Shown here piece after piece: positions 54,852 through 64,000 of a DNA stretch of 64,000 bases. The translations under genes and the position numbers were made by a program. The stretch comes from Anaerotignum lactatifermentans. Lineage in GTDB: Bacteria; Bacillota; Clostridia; Lachnospirales; Anaerotignaceae. The notes beneath the pieces are model-generated. The model saw only the letters and a program-made list of their open reading frames with translations, had not been told where the DNA came from and did no database searches. The DNA lies in contig NZ_JACSNY010000008.1 in assembly GCF_016902535.1 (NCBI RefSeq), positions 50,766-114,765 of the forward strand. The letters run 5' to 3'. Position 1 is the first letter of the stretch. Each line of letters starts with the position of its first letter.

Positions 54852-55889
54852 ATGAAAAGAACATTTCCTAAAATAGAACTGCATCTGCATCTGGACGGCT
54901 CCATGCTGCCGGAAACAGCATGGGAACTGGCAAAGGAGCAGGGTGTTGTGATGCCGGCGGAGAATTTAGAGGATTTTCGGAAATTTATCGTTGTGACGGC
55001 GGACTGCCGCAGTGTCAACGAATATCTGGAGCGGTTCGAGCTGCCCCTGCGTCTGCTCCAAAACCCGGCGGCGCTGAGGAGAGTCACCAAAGAACTGATC
55101 TGTCTGCTGCACAGTCAGGGGGTGGCCTATGGGGAAATCCGTTTCGCGCCGCAGCTGCATACCAGAGAAGGAATGAGCCAGCGGGATGCCGTGGAAGCTG
55201 TGCTGAAAGGCAGAGAAGAAGGACTGGCCCTCTGCCCCGGTATCGGTGTCAATATCCTCCTTTGCGCCATGAGCATTGGTACGGCGGAGGTCAATAAAAA
55301 AGAAAATCTGGAAACGGTGGAACTGGCGGCTCAATATCTGGGCAAAGGCGTTGCCGCCGTTGATCTGGCCGGGGCCGAGGGCATTGTGCCTTTAAAGAAA
55401 TTTTCCTATATTTTCGACCGGGCAAAGGAACTGGGGGTGCCTTTTACCTGCCACGCAGGGGATAGTCAGGGGCCGGAAACGGTAAAAGACGCTTTGGATT
55501 TTGGGACGAAGCGTATCGGCCACGGCCATCGCGTCATAGAGGATGCGGCGCTGTGCCAAAGAGCCATCCAAGAAGGGGTGACACTGGAAATCTGCCCTAC
55601 CAGCAATATCCAGTGCCAGAGTCAGCCCTCCTATGAGGCACACCCCGCAAAAAGACTCTTTGATCTGGGGATGAGGATTACCATCAACACGGATAATATG
55701 ATTTTGTCTGATATTGATCTGGACAAGGAGTATGACCATTGTGTAAAAGAAATGGGATTTACGGAAAAAGACCTGATCCGGATGAATCTTTACGCGGCGG
55801 AGGCTTCTTTCCAGTCTTTGGAGGAGAAGGAAAAACTGGCGGCAAAGCTGCGAGCCTGTCTGGAAGAAGAAAGGAGGCAAGTGGATTGA
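54852..55889 (+). CDS. Adenosine deaminase-family hydrolase with HAGD motif
   Basis: A 345-residue metal-dependent amidohydrolase close to adenosine deaminase. Zinc ligands H11 and H13 are in ELHLHLDGS; HGHRVIED and the NTDN metal-binding aspartate region are present. The catalytic segment reads HAGD (residues 201-204), with Asp204 where adenosine deaminases have the proton-donating Glu of HAGE. It may be a variant subfamily with another purine-like substrate. AAAGGAGGGACCTCC precedes ATG 54852. Confidence 0.83.
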   Translation: MKRTFPKIELHLHLDGSMLPETAWELAKEQGVVMPAENLEDFRKFIVVTADCRSVNEYLERFELPLRLLQNPAALRRVTKELICLLHSQGVAYGEIRFAPQLHTREGMSQRDAVEAVLKGREEGLALCPGIGVNILLCAMSIGTAEVNKKENLETVELAAQYLGKGVAAVDLAGAEGIVPLKKFSYIFDRAKELGVPFTCHAGDSQGPETVKDALDFGTKRIGHGHRVIEDAALCQRAIQEGVTLEICPTSNIQCQSQPSYEAHPAKRLFDLGMRITINTDNMILSDIDLDKEYDHCVKEMGFTEKDLIRMNLYAAEASFQSLEEKEKLAAKLRACLEEERRQVD

Positions 55890-56845
55890 TTGAAATTGTA
55901 TTTCAAAACAGTGCGGCTATTTCTTTGGGAAATGCCCAGACCTATGGAAAAGGTCCCTATCAGAGCGGAGTTATCGCCTATATGTACCATAGAGAGGACG
56001 GAGGGGAGGTTTCGGAAGAAGAAATAGCCCGGATGCAGAAAGAATGGGAAAAAGAGGAACAAGAAAGATGGGAAAGGGCAGTGCCTTTGGGCGGAAAGAA
56101 AGAAGATGTATTTGCTTTCCCGCTGGATTTTGACATAGGAGATATTCAAAAAGACGGCATAGATGATGCTCGTTTCAGGGAATTGCAGAAACAGAGCAGA
56201 TTTTTATGTGGAAGAGAACCGCTTTCCACAGCGGAACAAATTTTTGAGAATGCCCGTAAAAATCTGGAGGTCATCCAAAAAAGAATGGCAAAAGGAGAGG
56301 CAGCGCGGATTTGGTACAGCGATGCGCCGGAGGAAATGTGCGGTTTTATGTGGTTTTTGGCACAGGTTTTTTCATGGGGATTTCCGACAAAGGTGTTTGG
56401 GGTAAAACTTCCTTTATGGGTATGGGAAGACGGCAAGGAAGAGGTAACTGCATACAGCGGCTGGAAAGAGGTTTCCGCCGGAGAATGGCATCAGTATCTG
56501 CATCTGCAAAAAGAATTGCCGGGGACAGTAGTCGCCTATGGCGCCGGAAGATGGAAAGAACTGCAGGCGGAAAACGCGCCTTTGCGGGTGGTGCTCAATG
56601 GCAGAGTGCAAAGTACGGCAGAGGATTTCTATGATGTTTTTATCAAAAAAGAAATTGCGGCGCAGGAGGAAGTTTTTGGGGAAGGAACACTGGCGGCTGC
56701 GGTTTTGCAAAAAATCTGTGGTGTTAAAATGGATTGGATCGCCCGCAGGATAACAGATATGATACAAAAAGGAGAATTGGAAGCACTGCCTGCGGCAAAA
56801 GAAGAATGGTCTTACGACAGGCTGCTGAAACGAAAGAATTTCTGA
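55886..56845 (+). CDS. DUF1835/DUF3658-like protein
   Basis: A 319-residue protein. The N terminus IEIVFQNSAAISLGNA resembles the DUF1835 start, the middle contains RIWYSDAPEEMCGFMWFL, and the C-terminal DWIARRITDMIQKGEL resembles DUF3658. The first codon is TTG at 55886, overlapping the TGA of the deaminase, with AAAGGAGG 8 nt upstream, so it is coupled to that gene. The function is unknown. Confidence 0.75.
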   Translation: MIEIVFQNSAAISLGNAQTYGKGPYQSGVIAYMYHREDGGEVSEEEIARMQKEWEKEEQERWERAVPLGGKKEDVFAFPLDFDIGDIQKDGIDDARFRELQKQSRFLCGREPLSTAEQIFENARKNLEVIQKRMAKGEAARIWYSDAPEEMCGFMWFLAQVFSWGFPTKVFGVKLPLWVWEDGKEEVTAYSGWKEVSAGEWHQYLHLQKELPGTVVAYGAGRWKELQAENAPLRVVLNGRVQSTAEDFYDVFIKKEIAAQEEVFGEGTLAAAVLQKICGVKMDWIARRITDMIQKGELEALPAAKEEWSYDRLLKRKNF

Positions 56846-56867
56846 CATAATGGGTTTTGGAACAGAA

Positions 56868-56918
56868 AAAACGAGGCGTTACAAGGTTTTTATGCCTGTA
56901 AAACGCCTCGTTTTAATT
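56868..56918. terminator. Terminator after the DUF1835-like gene
   Basis: A perfect 13-bp stem (56868-56880 with 56902-56914) and T runs on both strands. It lies between convergent units. Confidence 0.8.
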
Positions 56919-57021
56919 TTTGTTTGTCTGTCAGAATCCCCGGAAAAAAGGGGCTTTTGACAAAAAGATCAGATTGGCAGATACCTGCAAATATCCGCCG
57001 AATCAGCGTACAAAGAATTTT

Positions 57022-57270
57022 TTATTTTTGAATCAGGTGCATAGCGAGGTCATAATCTGTTTTTTTCACATAAATCTTGTATTCGATGCAGCGGCTTAAA
57101 TCTACGCCGAAGGTGCTGTCGCGGCTTCCGCCCAGAGGAGAGGGGGAAGACAGATTTTTGGTGGCAACTTCATAATCAATGCTGTTGTTTTTCAGGATAT
57201 CCCGCACACGGGCCTGTTCGTTGATATCGTAGGTGATGCAGATCTCTTTTCTGTTGAATACGTTAATCAT
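57022..57270 (-). CDS. Small DUF2007-like protein, paralog B
   Basis: An 82-residue protein: beta-alpha-beta-like pattern KEICITYDINEQARVRDILKNNSIDYEV and a C-terminal YKIYVKKTDYDLAMHLI. It is a paralog of the gene just upstream. The fold recalls DUF2007/signal-transducing small domains in which a strand-helix unit reads an n-to-n+1 repeat. It overlaps paralog A by 8 bp. Confidence 0.7.
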   Translation of the reverse strand: MINVFNRKEICITYDINEQARVRDILKNNSIDYEVATKNLSSPSPLGGSRDSTFGVDLSRCIEYKIYVKKTDYDLAMHLIQK

Positions 57271-57520
57271 AGTAGCCCTCCTTTTCCAGAAGCGAGACGG
57301 CCTTTCGCACGTCTTTTTTATAAACAGAGAATTCATAGAGCATTTCCCGGTTCAGCATCTGTTCCGCGTCCACCACAGGCGCGAAGCCGGGCAGGGCGTT
57401 AGGGTCTTTGACGCTGACGTCGTATTCCAGCTGGTGTTCCTCCAGCAGCCGACGCAGACGGGCCTGCTCCTCCAAAGTATGCACGGTGCAGACGGAAACG
57501 CTGTTGAACGATGTAAACAT
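57263..57520 (-). CDS. Small DUF2007-like protein, paralog A
   Basis: An 85-residue protein with VSVCTVHTLEEQARLRRLLEEHQLEYDV and a C-terminal YEFSVYKKDVRKAVSLL that align with paralog B. AGGAGGAGCATT precedes ATG 57520. The tandem, overlapping pair suggests a heteromeric product. The function is unknown. Confidence 0.7.
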   Translation of the reverse strand: MFTSFNSVSVCTVHTLEEQARLRRLLEEHQLEYDVSVKDPNALPGFAPVVDAEQMLNREMLYEFSVYKKDVRKAVSLLEKEGYYD

Positions 57521-57568
57521 AATGCTCCTCCTTTGTTTTTTTGGATGTGTTTTCATTATATCATATTC

Positions 57569-58159
57569 CTATGTGGAAAAAAACCGGTAACAGCCCATGG
57601 CGGCCAAAATAATGCCAGACAAGAGCGTGTAGCGGTTTTCCCTGGGTTCCGGCAGAAGGATCAGCTTTTTGCCCAGGGCCGACCCCAGAGAAAGAAACAG
57701 CGTCTGGAAGCAGGCGGCAAAGAGGGGGAGGGCCCAGTGGGACAGGCCGGAAAGAGCGATGGTCAGCCCGGCGCCCAGGGAGTCGGCGGAGAGAACCAGC
57801 CCCAGCAGAAGGGCCTCCTTTGGCTCGATGGCGGAAGAAAGGTCTTTGTCACAGGCAGAAGGATTTTGCAGGAGCGAAGTCTGGGACGGGGGCTCTTTTT
57901 TCTGGAACAGACCGTTTTTGATGAACCAGAGGCCGAAGAAAAACAAAAATGCGGCGGCGCCTTTGGCTAGTGGGGCGAAGGGGAAGAAGGATGCCAACCA
58001 GCCCCCCAGAGACAGTACCATCACCATCATAGCCAGAGATTCGGCACCCAGCAGAAACAGAGAGATTTTTGGAAAATGAATCCGGCGAAGGCCGTAGGAA
58101 ACACCGACGCCCAAGGCGTCCGCGCTGAGGGAAAAAGCCAGCAGCAGGGAAGAAAACAT
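57569..58159 (-). CDS. ytaF: Sporulation membrane protein YtaF (MntP-related)
   Basis: A 196-residue protein with six membrane helices in two repeats. The repeat motifs LAFSLSADALGVGVSYGLR and LGLVLSADSLGAGLTIALSG carry the paired Asp residues of MntP/YtaF proteins. YtaF is a sporulation-linked relative of the manganese exporter MntP. ATG 58159 is selected because AGGAGGTGTGGTTT precedes it. Confidence 0.85.
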   Translation of the reverse strand: MFSSLLLAFSLSADALGVGVSYGLRRIHFPKISLFLLGAESLAMMVMVLSLGGWLASFFPFAPLAKGAAAFLFFFGLWFIKNGLFQKKEPPSQTSLLQNPSACDKDLSSAIEPKEALLLGLVLSADSLGAGLTIALSGLSHWALPLFAACFQTLFLSLGSALGKKLILLPEPRENRYTLLSGIILAAMGCYRFFST

Positions 58160-58264
58160 AAACCACACCTCCTGTCATTATCATATGCGGCAGTCATTTT
58201 TTTGGGAGAGAAGGCATAGAGTGGAAAAAGAGGACAACCACAAAAACAGGAAATGGGTGAGGAT

Positions 58265-60898
58265 ATGGAATGGTGGACAATGGAAGCAAAAGAGGTAAGG
58301 CAGGCCCTGGGCACAGACCAGGCCAGGGGACTGACCCGGCAGGAGGCGAAACGGAGGCTGGAGGAAATGGGGAGGAATGAATTGGCCCAAAGCGGCGGGA
58401 AACGAAATCTGCTGTTTCGGTTTCTGGCCCAGTTTCAGGACTTCATGATTCTGCTGCTGCTGGGGGCGGCGGCGGTTTCTGTCCTTTTATCCTGGCACAG
58501 AGGTGATGGGGAATATCTGGATGCCGTGATTATTATGGTGATTGTGGTATTTAACGCTTTGCTGGGGACCATACAGGAAAGCAAGGCGGAAAAGGCGCTG
58601 GAGGCATTGAAAAACATGTCGGCTCCTACGGCTTCGGTACTGCGGGAGGGACAAGTCTGCCGTATTCCGGCGGCGGAGGTGGTGCCGGGAGATCTGGTGC
58701 TGCTTTCGGCGGGGGATTATATCTGCGCCGATGGCAGAGTGGTGGAAAGTAATGGCATGAAAACAGAGGAAAGTGCCGTTACCGGGGAATCCATGGCGGT
58801 GGAAAAAGAAAGCGACCGGATTTTTCCGGCGGATACGCCTTTGGGAGACCGGAAAAATATGGTTCTTTCCGGCGGATATGTTCTTTCCGGCAGAGGGCGA
58901 ATGGTAGTAACGGCCACGGGTATGGAGACGGAGGTGGGCCGTATTGCCCATCTGCTTTCTCAGCAGGAGGACAGCGAAACGCCTTTGCAGAAAAAACTGG
59001 CCCGGACAGGCCAGCTGCTGGGAGTGGGCGCTCTGGCCATCTGTGCCTTTATTTTCTGTCTGGGCATATTACAGCAGAAACCGCCCTTTCAGATGTTCAT
59101 GACCTCCGTCAGTCTGGCGGTGGCGGCCATTCCTGAGGGACTGCCTGCCATCGTCACCATTGTGCTGGCGCTGGGGACACAGCGTTTATCCAAACGCAAT
59201 ACTATCGTCCGTAGGCTGCCGGCGGTGGAAACGCTGGGGGGCGCGGAGGTCATCTGTTCTGACAAGACAGGGACTCTGACCCAGAACAGGATGCAGGTAA
59301 AAATGGTGACGGGAGGCACCAAAGGAGCGGATCAGAAGCAGAAAGAGCGTATTCTGACCTTTTTCGCCCTGTGCAGCGACTGCCGCATGGAAAAAGGAAA
59401 GCTGGCGGGAGAGCCTACGGAACTGGCGCTGGCGGAGGCGGCGCTGGCGGAGGGCATTTCGCCGGAGGAGCTTTGGCGGGAAATGCCCAGAGAGGGGGAA
59501 ATCCCTTTTTCCTCCGCCAGAAAACGGATGACCACACTGCACCGCACCGAAGAAGGCGGATGGATTACCGTTACCAAAGGGGCGCCGGAGTACCTTCTGG
59601 AGCGATGCGATTATGTGATGGAAGGGGACCGGCAGGCGGCTTTTGACAGTGGGCGCAAAAGCAAGGCACAGCTCCAGAACGGGGAGATGGCGGCCAAGGC
59701 CCTTCGCGTAGTGGCGGCGGCCTTTCGTCTCTGGGACAGAAAACCGGAAATGACGGAGGAGGTGGAGCGGCATATGGTCTTTGCCGGTATGGCCGGCATG
59801 GAGGACCCTCCCCGAAAAGAAGCGATGGAGGCGGTGCGGCTCTGCCGGCAGGCGGGGATTCGTCCTGTGATGATTACGGGGGACCATGTATTGACAGCGG
59901 AAGCGGTGGCATCCCAGCTGGGGATTCTGGAAAAGGGCGGCAGTTCCATGACGGGGGCGCAGCTGGAGGCCATGGACGAGGAGGCGTTAGCCAAAGCGGC
60001 GGCGGAATGCAGTGTTTTCGCCAGAGTGGCGCCGGAGCATAAGGTGCGGATCGTAAAGGCGTTGCAGAAGGCGGGCTATGTGGTGGCCATGACGGGGGAC
60101 GGCGTCAATGACGCTCCGGCCCTGAAAGCGGCGGACATTGGCTGTGCCATGGGCAAAAGCGGGACGGAAGTCGCTAAGGGGGCTTCTGATCTGATTTTGA
60201 CGGATGATAATTTTGCCACCATTGTGACGGCGGTGGAGGAAGGCCGGGGTATCTACGACAATATCCGTAAGGCGGTGCATTTTCTCCTTTCCAGCAATAT
60301 CGGCGAGATCCTGACCATACTGGGGGCCATGGTGCTGGGCTGGCAGACGCCGCTGCTGCCCATTCAGCTGCTGTGGGTGAATCTGGTGACGGATTCTCTG
60401 CCGGCGGTGGCCCTGGGATTGGAACCGGTGGAAAAGGATTGCATGTGCCGTCCGCCCAGAAAGGAAAAGAGCCTTTTTTCCGGCGGCCTGGGCAGTTCCA
60501 TCCTGGTGGAGGGGCTGATGATCGGTATGCTGGCGCTGCTGGCCTTTGGCATTGGTTATGTGTATTTCGACCGGGGCGGCGAAGGGACTGTGGGGCGGAC
60601 CATGGCCTTTGCGGTGCTTTCTCTTTCTCAGTTGGTCCATGCCTTCAATATGCGCTCGGAACATTCTCTGTTCCGGGAACGTCCTCTGGGGAATCCCTGG
60701 CTGGTGGGAGCTTTTCTGGCGGGAACGCTGCTGCAGTGCGGCGCCATTACCCTGCCGTTTTGCCAGAAGATTTTTGGCACGGCGGCACTGGACGGGACAC
60801 AGTGGCTGGCAACGCTGGCACTGGCCTTTGCGCCCCTGCCTATTGTGGAACTGGAAAAGCTGTTACGGAAAAAACGCGGAAAAACAGAAGCGGAATAA
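58265..60898 (+). CDS. P2-type cation ATPase, probably calcium-transporting
   Basis: A ~877-residue P-type ATPase of the SERCA/PMCA-like group. The N-terminal cation-ATPase domain, PEGLP (membrane helix 4), phosphorylated Asp333 in SDKTGT, KGAPE, and [16 protein letters not shown] are all present. [10 protein letters not shown] and NLVTDSLPA support Ca2+ rather than Na+/K+. ATG 58265 is preferred because it gives the usual N terminus ([14 protein letters not shown]); ATG 58253 is 12 nt earlier and neither has an ideal site. Confidence 0.9.
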   Translation: MEWWTMEAKEVRQALGTDQARGLTRQEAKRRLEEMGRNELAQSGGKRNLLFRFLAQFQDFMILLLLGAAAVSVLLSWHRGDGEYLDAVIIMVIVVFNALLGTIQESKAEKALEALKNMSAPTASVLREGQVCRIPAAEVVPGDLVLLSAGDYICADGRVVESNGMKTEESAVTGESMAVEKESDRIFPADTPLGDRKNMVLSGGYVLSGRGRMVVTATGMETEVGRIAHLLSQQEDSETPLQKKLARTGQLLGVGALAICAFIFCLGILQQKPPFQMFMTSVSLAVAAIPEGLPAIVTIVLALGTQRLSKRNTIVRRLPAVETLGGAEVICSDKTGTLTQNRMQVKMVTGGTKGADQKQKERILTFFALCSDCRMEKGKLAGEPTELALAEAALAEGISPEELWREMPREGEIPFSSARKRMTTLHRTEEGGWITVTKGAPEYLLERCDYVMEGDRQAAFDSGRKSKAQLQNGEMAAKALRVVAAAFRLWDRKPEMTEEVERHMVFAGMAGMEDPPRKEAMEAVRLCRQAGIRPVMITGDHVLTAEAVASQLGILEKGGSSMTGAQLEAMDEEALAKAAAECSVFARVAPEHKVRIVKALQKAGYVVAMTGDGVNDAPALKAADIGCAMGKSGTEVAKGASDLILTDDNFATIVTAVEEGRGIYDNIRKAVHFLLSSNIGEILTILGAMVLGWQTPLLPIQLLWVNLVTDSLPAVALGLEPVEKDCMCRPPRKEKSLFSGGLGSSILVEGLMIGMLALLAFGIGYVYFDRGGEGTVGRTMAFAVLSLSQLVHAFNMRSEHSLFRERPLGNPWLVGAFLAGTLLQCGAITLPFCQKIFGTAALDGTQWLATLALAFAPLPIVELEKLLRKKRGKTEAE

Positions 60899-60900
60899 AG

Positions 60901-60944
60901 AGGGGCAGGAACGCCAAAAAGGTGTTCCGCCCTTCTTTTTTTTG
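60901..60944 (+). terminator. Terminator after the cation ATPase gene
   Basis: GGAACGCC-type arms within 60901-60915 pair with 60921-60934, then TTCTTTTTTTT. Confidence 0.7.
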
Positions 60945-61029
60945 CCCGCGGAAGGGCGGAAAAAGAGGGAAAAGCCCGAAAACAGGCGAAAGACGGCAAA
61001 AAAGACTTTTCTCCCCCCGTGTTTCATGA

Positions 61030-61035
61030 TATAAT
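61030..61035 (+). promoter_or_regulatory. -10 element of murA
   Basis: TATAAT about 65 nt upstream of murA. The -35 region (TTTTCT at 61007-61012) is weak. Confidence 0.45.
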
Positions 61036-61100
61036 CTGAATGTTAGGGCGAAGTTAAGTTTTTGCTCATTGTGAATGATTCGGAAGGAAGATTGTATTTT

Positions 61101-62357
61101 ATGGATAAATTGATTGTGCAGGGGCGGAAACGCCTGGTTGGCGAGGTCTCTATCAGCGGCGCGAAAAACGCAGCGGTAGCGGTGATCCCCGCGGCGATTA
61201 TGGCGGAGGGCGTCAGCGTGCTGGAAAATCTGCCCAGCATTGAGGATGTCAGAAGTTTATGCCATACCATTGAAAAACTGGGTGGGAAATGCACCTATCA
61301 GGATGAGCATACGCTGCAGATCGACTGCGGCGGCGGGATCGATTATCGGGCGACTTTTGAGGAAGTCCAGAAGATCCGTGCTTCCTATTATTTCCTTGGG
61401 GCGCTGCTGGCCCGGTACAAAAAGGCGGAGGTAGCGCTGCCCGGCGGCTGTAATTTCGGTGTCAGACCCATTGACCTGCATCTGAAGGGCTTCCGTGCGC
61501 TGGGGGCTACGGTAGAAGAAGGCAACGGCATGGTAAGAGCTTACGCGGATCGTCTGATCGGTACTTCTATTTACATGGATCAGGTCAGCGTAGGGGCTAC
61601 CATCAATATTATGCTGGCGGCTACCATGGCGGAAGGCGTGACGACCATTGAAAACGCGGCCAAAGAGCCGCATGTAGTAGATACAGCCAACTATCTGAAT
61701 ATGATGGGGGCCAATATCAAAGGCGCGGGTACGGATGTGATCCGTATCAGAGGGGTGGAAAAGCTCCATGGCGCTCAGTACACCATTATCCCGGACCAGA
61801 TCGAGGCAGGGACCTACATGATCGCGGCGGCTATCACCGGCGGGGATGTGCTGGTAAAAAATATTATCCCCAAACATATGGATTCTCTGACAGCTAAGCT
61901 GGATGAGATGAATGTAACCATTGAGGAGCATGATGATTCTATCCGTGTAACGGCCAACCGGCCTTTGCATGGGGCGAATGTAAAAACCATGAGCTACCCC
62001 GGATTCCCCACAGACTTACAGCCCCAGATCGCGGCGCTTTTGAGCGTATGCGGCGGGAACAGCGTCATTACGGAGAATGTCTGGGAGAACAGATATCAGT
62101 ATATCGATGAACTGCGCAAGCTGGGCGCACAGGTGGAAATTGACGGCAGAATCGCCCGGATTCAGGGTGTGGACCGACTCCATGGCGCAAAAGTCAGCGC
62201 TACGGACCTGCGGGCAGGGGCGGCCATGATTCTGGCGGCGCTGGCGGCGGAAGGCGAAAGCGAGATCGACGGTGTGAAATATATCGACCGCGGCTATGAG
62301 CATGTGGAGCACAAGTTCAATGCTCTGGGCGCGAAAATCACCCGTGTACAGGTATAA
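61101..62357 (+). CDS. murA: UDP-N-acetylglucosamine 1-carboxyvinyltransferase MurA
   Basis: MurA adds enolpyruvate from phosphoenolpyruvate to UDP-GlcNAc, the first committed step of peptidoglycan synthesis. The catalytic cysteine is C117 in PGGCNFGVRP, so a fosfomycin-sensitive form is expected. GAKNAAVAVIPA at the N terminus and the GGDVLVKNIIP region are usual. Length 418 aa is full. ATG 61101 is 10 nt after AAGGAAG. Low-GC Gram-positives often have a second MurA, which is not in this window. Confidence 0.95.
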   Translation: MDKLIVQGRKRLVGEVSISGAKNAAVAVIPAAIMAEGVSVLENLPSIEDVRSLCHTIEKLGGKCTYQDEHTLQIDCGGGIDYRATFEEVQKIRASYYFLGALLARYKKAEVALPGGCNFGVRPIDLHLKGFRALGATVEEGNGMVRAYADRLIGTSIYMDQVSVGATINIMLAATMAEGVTTIENAAKEPHVVDTANYLNMMGANIKGAGTDVIRIRGVEKLHGAQYTIIPDQIEAGTYMIAAAITGGDVLVKNIIPKHMDSLTAKLDEMNVTIEEHDDSIRVTANRPLHGANVKTMSYPGFPTDLQPQIAALLSVCGGNSVITENVWENRYQYIDELRKLGAQVEIDGRIARIQGVDRLHGAKVSATDLRAGAAMILAALAAEGESEIDGVKYIDRGYEHVEHKFNALGAKITRVQV

Positions 62358-62473
62358 CAGAAAGAAACGGCGAAAAAAAGGGAAGGCGCGGAATTTGATG
62401 CGGAAGGCAGGATTTCGCGTTTTCTTGTGTCATAGAACAGGAAAAATCAAACAACGAAGAGAGGTGAAAAGAG

Positions 62474-63268
62474 ATGGATATGGAATTCTGTACCATTGCC
62501 AGCGGCAGCAGCGGAAACAGTCTGTATATCGGCAGTCCCCATACGAAAATACTTATTGACGCCGGTGTCAGCGGCAAACGGATCACGGAAGGTCTGGCCC
62601 AGCTGAAACTGACAGGGGAGGAGATCGACGCTTTGTTCATCACTCATGAGCATCTGGACCATATCAAGGGGGCCGGGGTGTTTTCCAGAAAATATGATGT
62701 GCCCATTTATGCCACCATGGAGACCTGGGCAGCCATGGAGGGGAATCTGGGAAAGATTTCGCCCAGGAACAAGCGGTTCATTTACGCCGGGGAGACCTGT
62801 GTTGTCAATGATCTCTGCGTCCATCCCTTTTCCATCCCCCATGACGCGGCGGACCCAGTGGGGTACAGCGTGACGGCGGGGAAAAAGAAAATCACTGCCG
62901 CTACGGATATCGGACATATTACAGACACTCTGCGGGAAAATCTGGAGGGAAGTCAGGTACTGCTGCTGGAGGCCAACCATGACGAGGAACTGCTGAAAAA
63001 GGGCAGCTATCCCTGGCACCTGAAACAGCGGATTCTGGGAGAAAAAGGCCATTTATCCAACAAAAGCGCGGGCGCGCTGCTGGCGGAGATTGTGACGGGC
63101 GAAATGCGCCATGTGTTCCTGGGGCATTTGAGCGAGGAAAATAACCGGCCTTATCTGGCCTATGAGACCGTAGAGGAGATTCTGGAACAGCATCGGATAC
63201 GGCTGGGCGGCGCTTTGAAGATGGATATGGCGGCAAGATACAGCAACGGTGTGAAAATAACCATATAG
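62474..63268 (+). CDS. yycJ: Metallo-beta-lactamase-fold hydrolase WalJ/YycJ
   Basis: A 264-residue MBL-fold protein with [12 protein letters not shown] at the start and the metal-binding [10 protein letters not shown] motif near residue 57. This matches YycJ (WalJ), linked to cell-wall or DNA repair coordination and often encoded near rlmH. ATG 62474 follows GAGAGGTGAAAAGAG. rlmH starts 10 nt after its stop. Confidence 0.9.
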   Translation: MDMEFCTIASGSSGNSLYIGSPHTKILIDAGVSGKRITEGLAQLKLTGEEIDALFITHEHLDHIKGAGVFSRKYDVPIYATMETWAAMEGNLGKISPRNKRFIYAGETCVVNDLCVHPFSIPHDAADPVGYSVTAGKKKITAATDIGHITDTLRENLEGSQVLLLEANHDEELLKKGSYPWHLKQRILGEKGHLSNKSAGALLAEIVTGEMRHVFLGHLSEENNRPYLAYETVEEILEQHRIRLGGALKMDMAARYSNGVKITI

Positions 63269-63278
63269 GAGGCAGTTT

Positions 63279-63758
63279 ATGCGGATCACGGTGGTTTGCG
63301 TAGGCAAGCTGAAGGAAAAATACTGGCAAGCAGCAGTGGCGGAGTACAGCAAGCGGCTGAGTCGCTACCATAAGCTGGAGATCATAGAGCTGGCGGACGA
63401 GAAAGCGCCGGAGACCATGAGTCAGGCCCAGGAGGAAGAGGTCAAGCAGAAGGAAGGAGAGCGGATCTTAAAGGCGTTAAAGGACGACGCCTTTGTGATG
63501 GCGCTGGCCATTGAGGGGAAGATGATGACATCCGAGGAGTTGTCGGCGTTTTTGGAGAAAAAGGCTGTCGGCGGTGTCAGCCATATTGCCTTTGTCATTG
63601 GCGGATCTCTGGGTCTTGCGCCGGCGGTGATGAAACGGGCGGATTACGCCCTCAGCTTTTCCCCTATGACATTCCCCCATCAGATGATGCGGGTGGTTCT
63701 GCTGGAGCAGGTGTACCGAGCGGAGAAGATCCGGCGGAAAGAGCCGTACCACAAATAA
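63279..63758 (+). CDS. rlmH: 23S rRNA (pseudouridine-1915-N3)-methyltransferase RlmH
   Basis: A 159-residue SPOUT methyltransferase. The start [14 protein letters not shown], the [14 protein letters not shown]-binding knot loop and the C-terminal ending [19 protein letters not shown] are diagnostic. AGGAGGCAGTTT precedes ATG 63279. It probably forms an operon with yycJ. Confidence 0.96.
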   Translation: MRITVVCVGKLKEKYWQAAVAEYSKRLSRYHKLEIIELADEKAPETMSQAQEEEVKQKEGERILKALKDDAFVMALAIEGKMMTSEELSAFLEKKAVGGVSHIAFVIGGSLGLAPAVMKRADYALSFSPMTFPHQMMRVVLLEQVYRAEKIRRKEPYHK

Positions 63759-63805
63759 AATAGAGAAAAAGTGATTTTAAAAAGAATAAAATCCAGTGAA
63801 AAGAG

Positions 63806-63890
63806 AATCGCCGGAACCCTTTATACTGTCAGGGTTTTGGCGATTGTTGTTTTCTGATGAAGAAGCCCTTGGGAGGGGCTCTTTTTTTAT
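63806..63890 (+). terminator. Tandem terminator hairpins after rlmH
   Basis: A 15-bp stem (63806-63820 with 63831-63845, two G-U) followed by a second hairpin AGCCC/GGGCT type (63863-63880) and seven T. The first stem is related to that at 32984-33023. Confidence 0.7.
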
Positions 63891-63987
63891 GGGTTTGAAT
63901 TTATAATCTAAGTGCAACAAGTAAAAATGACTCACAGTTTCTGGTAAAATGGTGTTTGCAAAGACATCCATTAAACTAGGAGGAACT

Positions 63988-64000
63988 ATGAGCCACTATA
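63988..64000 (+). CDS. Start of a gene cut by the window end (possible transposase)
   Basis: AGGAGG (63979-63984) is followed by ATG at 63988 and the codons M-S-H-Y. Some IS30-family transposases start this way and AAGTGCAACA lies 70-80 nt upstream, but four codons are too few to name it. Confidence 0.4.

Overview
The window looks like the chromosome of a low-to-mid G+C Gram-positive anaerobe of the class Clostridia, probably a gut member of the Lachnospirales. The reasons are the spoIIE-tilS-hpt-ftsH sporulation/housekeeping cluster, strong AGGAGG ribosome-binding sites on nearly every gene, many intrinsic terminators, ferredoxin and flavodoxin genes, stalk-domain (copper amine oxidase N-terminal-like) exported proteins and a SAM-I riboswitch ahead of metK. 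No 16S gene is present, so the genus is not assigned.

Layout. 1-10 kb: end of spoIIE, tilS, hpt, ftsH, a hotdog thioesterase, birA and a small coupled gene, an ECF-transporter S component that is probably for pantothenate, two tandem but diverged type III pantothenate kinases (coaX), and dusB. 10-22 kb: ppk-ppx on the minus strand, a NimA-like flavoprotein, csoR-copA for copper export with a CopZ-like domain that has its own internal start signal, an AlkD-like glycosylase, a DtxR/MntR-type regulator, a PdaC-like deacetylase, a flavodoxin-ferredoxin fusion and a stalk-domain protein. 22-35 kb: CoA-disulfide reductase with rhodanese domain, a deoxyinosine glycosylase, SAM riboswitch-metK, a second stalk-domain protein, an operon that matches bilQRS (bilirubin reduction to urobilinogen), a GGDEF protein, a LytTR/GHKL two-component pair, an orphan sugar-binding lipoprotein and a small Cys-rich protein.

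35.2-48.7 kb is a complete integrative mobilizable element of about 13.5 kb, delimited by 20-bp imperfect terminal inverted repeats (18/20) and inserted into a helix-turn-helix regulator gene, whose two halves lie on either side and join in frame if the element is removed. It encodes a large serine recombinase, a TnpW-like protein, a VapE-type helicase, a CHC2 primase, a MOBQ-type relaxase, accessory proteins, an excisionase-like protein and a DUF6076-like protein. An oriT closely resembling that of RSF1010/R1162 and a cluster of GTCAACC iteron-like repeats are also visible. The right third carries an A+T-richer cargo: a two-component system with an intramembrane-sensing kinase and an FtsX-type ABC transporter, of the kind used in antimicrobial-peptide defence.

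48.7-64 kb returns to chromosome: a TetR-membrane protein pair, recD2, comFC, a DUF1846 protein, an adenosine deaminase-family enzyme with HAGD in place of HAGE, a DUF1835/DUF3658-like protein, two tandem small paralogs, ytaF, a Ca2+-type P-type ATPase, murA, the WalJ/YycJ metallo-hydrolase and rlmH. The first codons of one more gene are cut by the window end.

The points most worth a second look are the bilQRS operon with its twin MarR operators overlapping the promoter, the delimited mobilizable element with its oriT, iterons and apparent ATA-started relaxase, the embedded copZ inside copA, and the coaX pair with a structured intergenic element in front.
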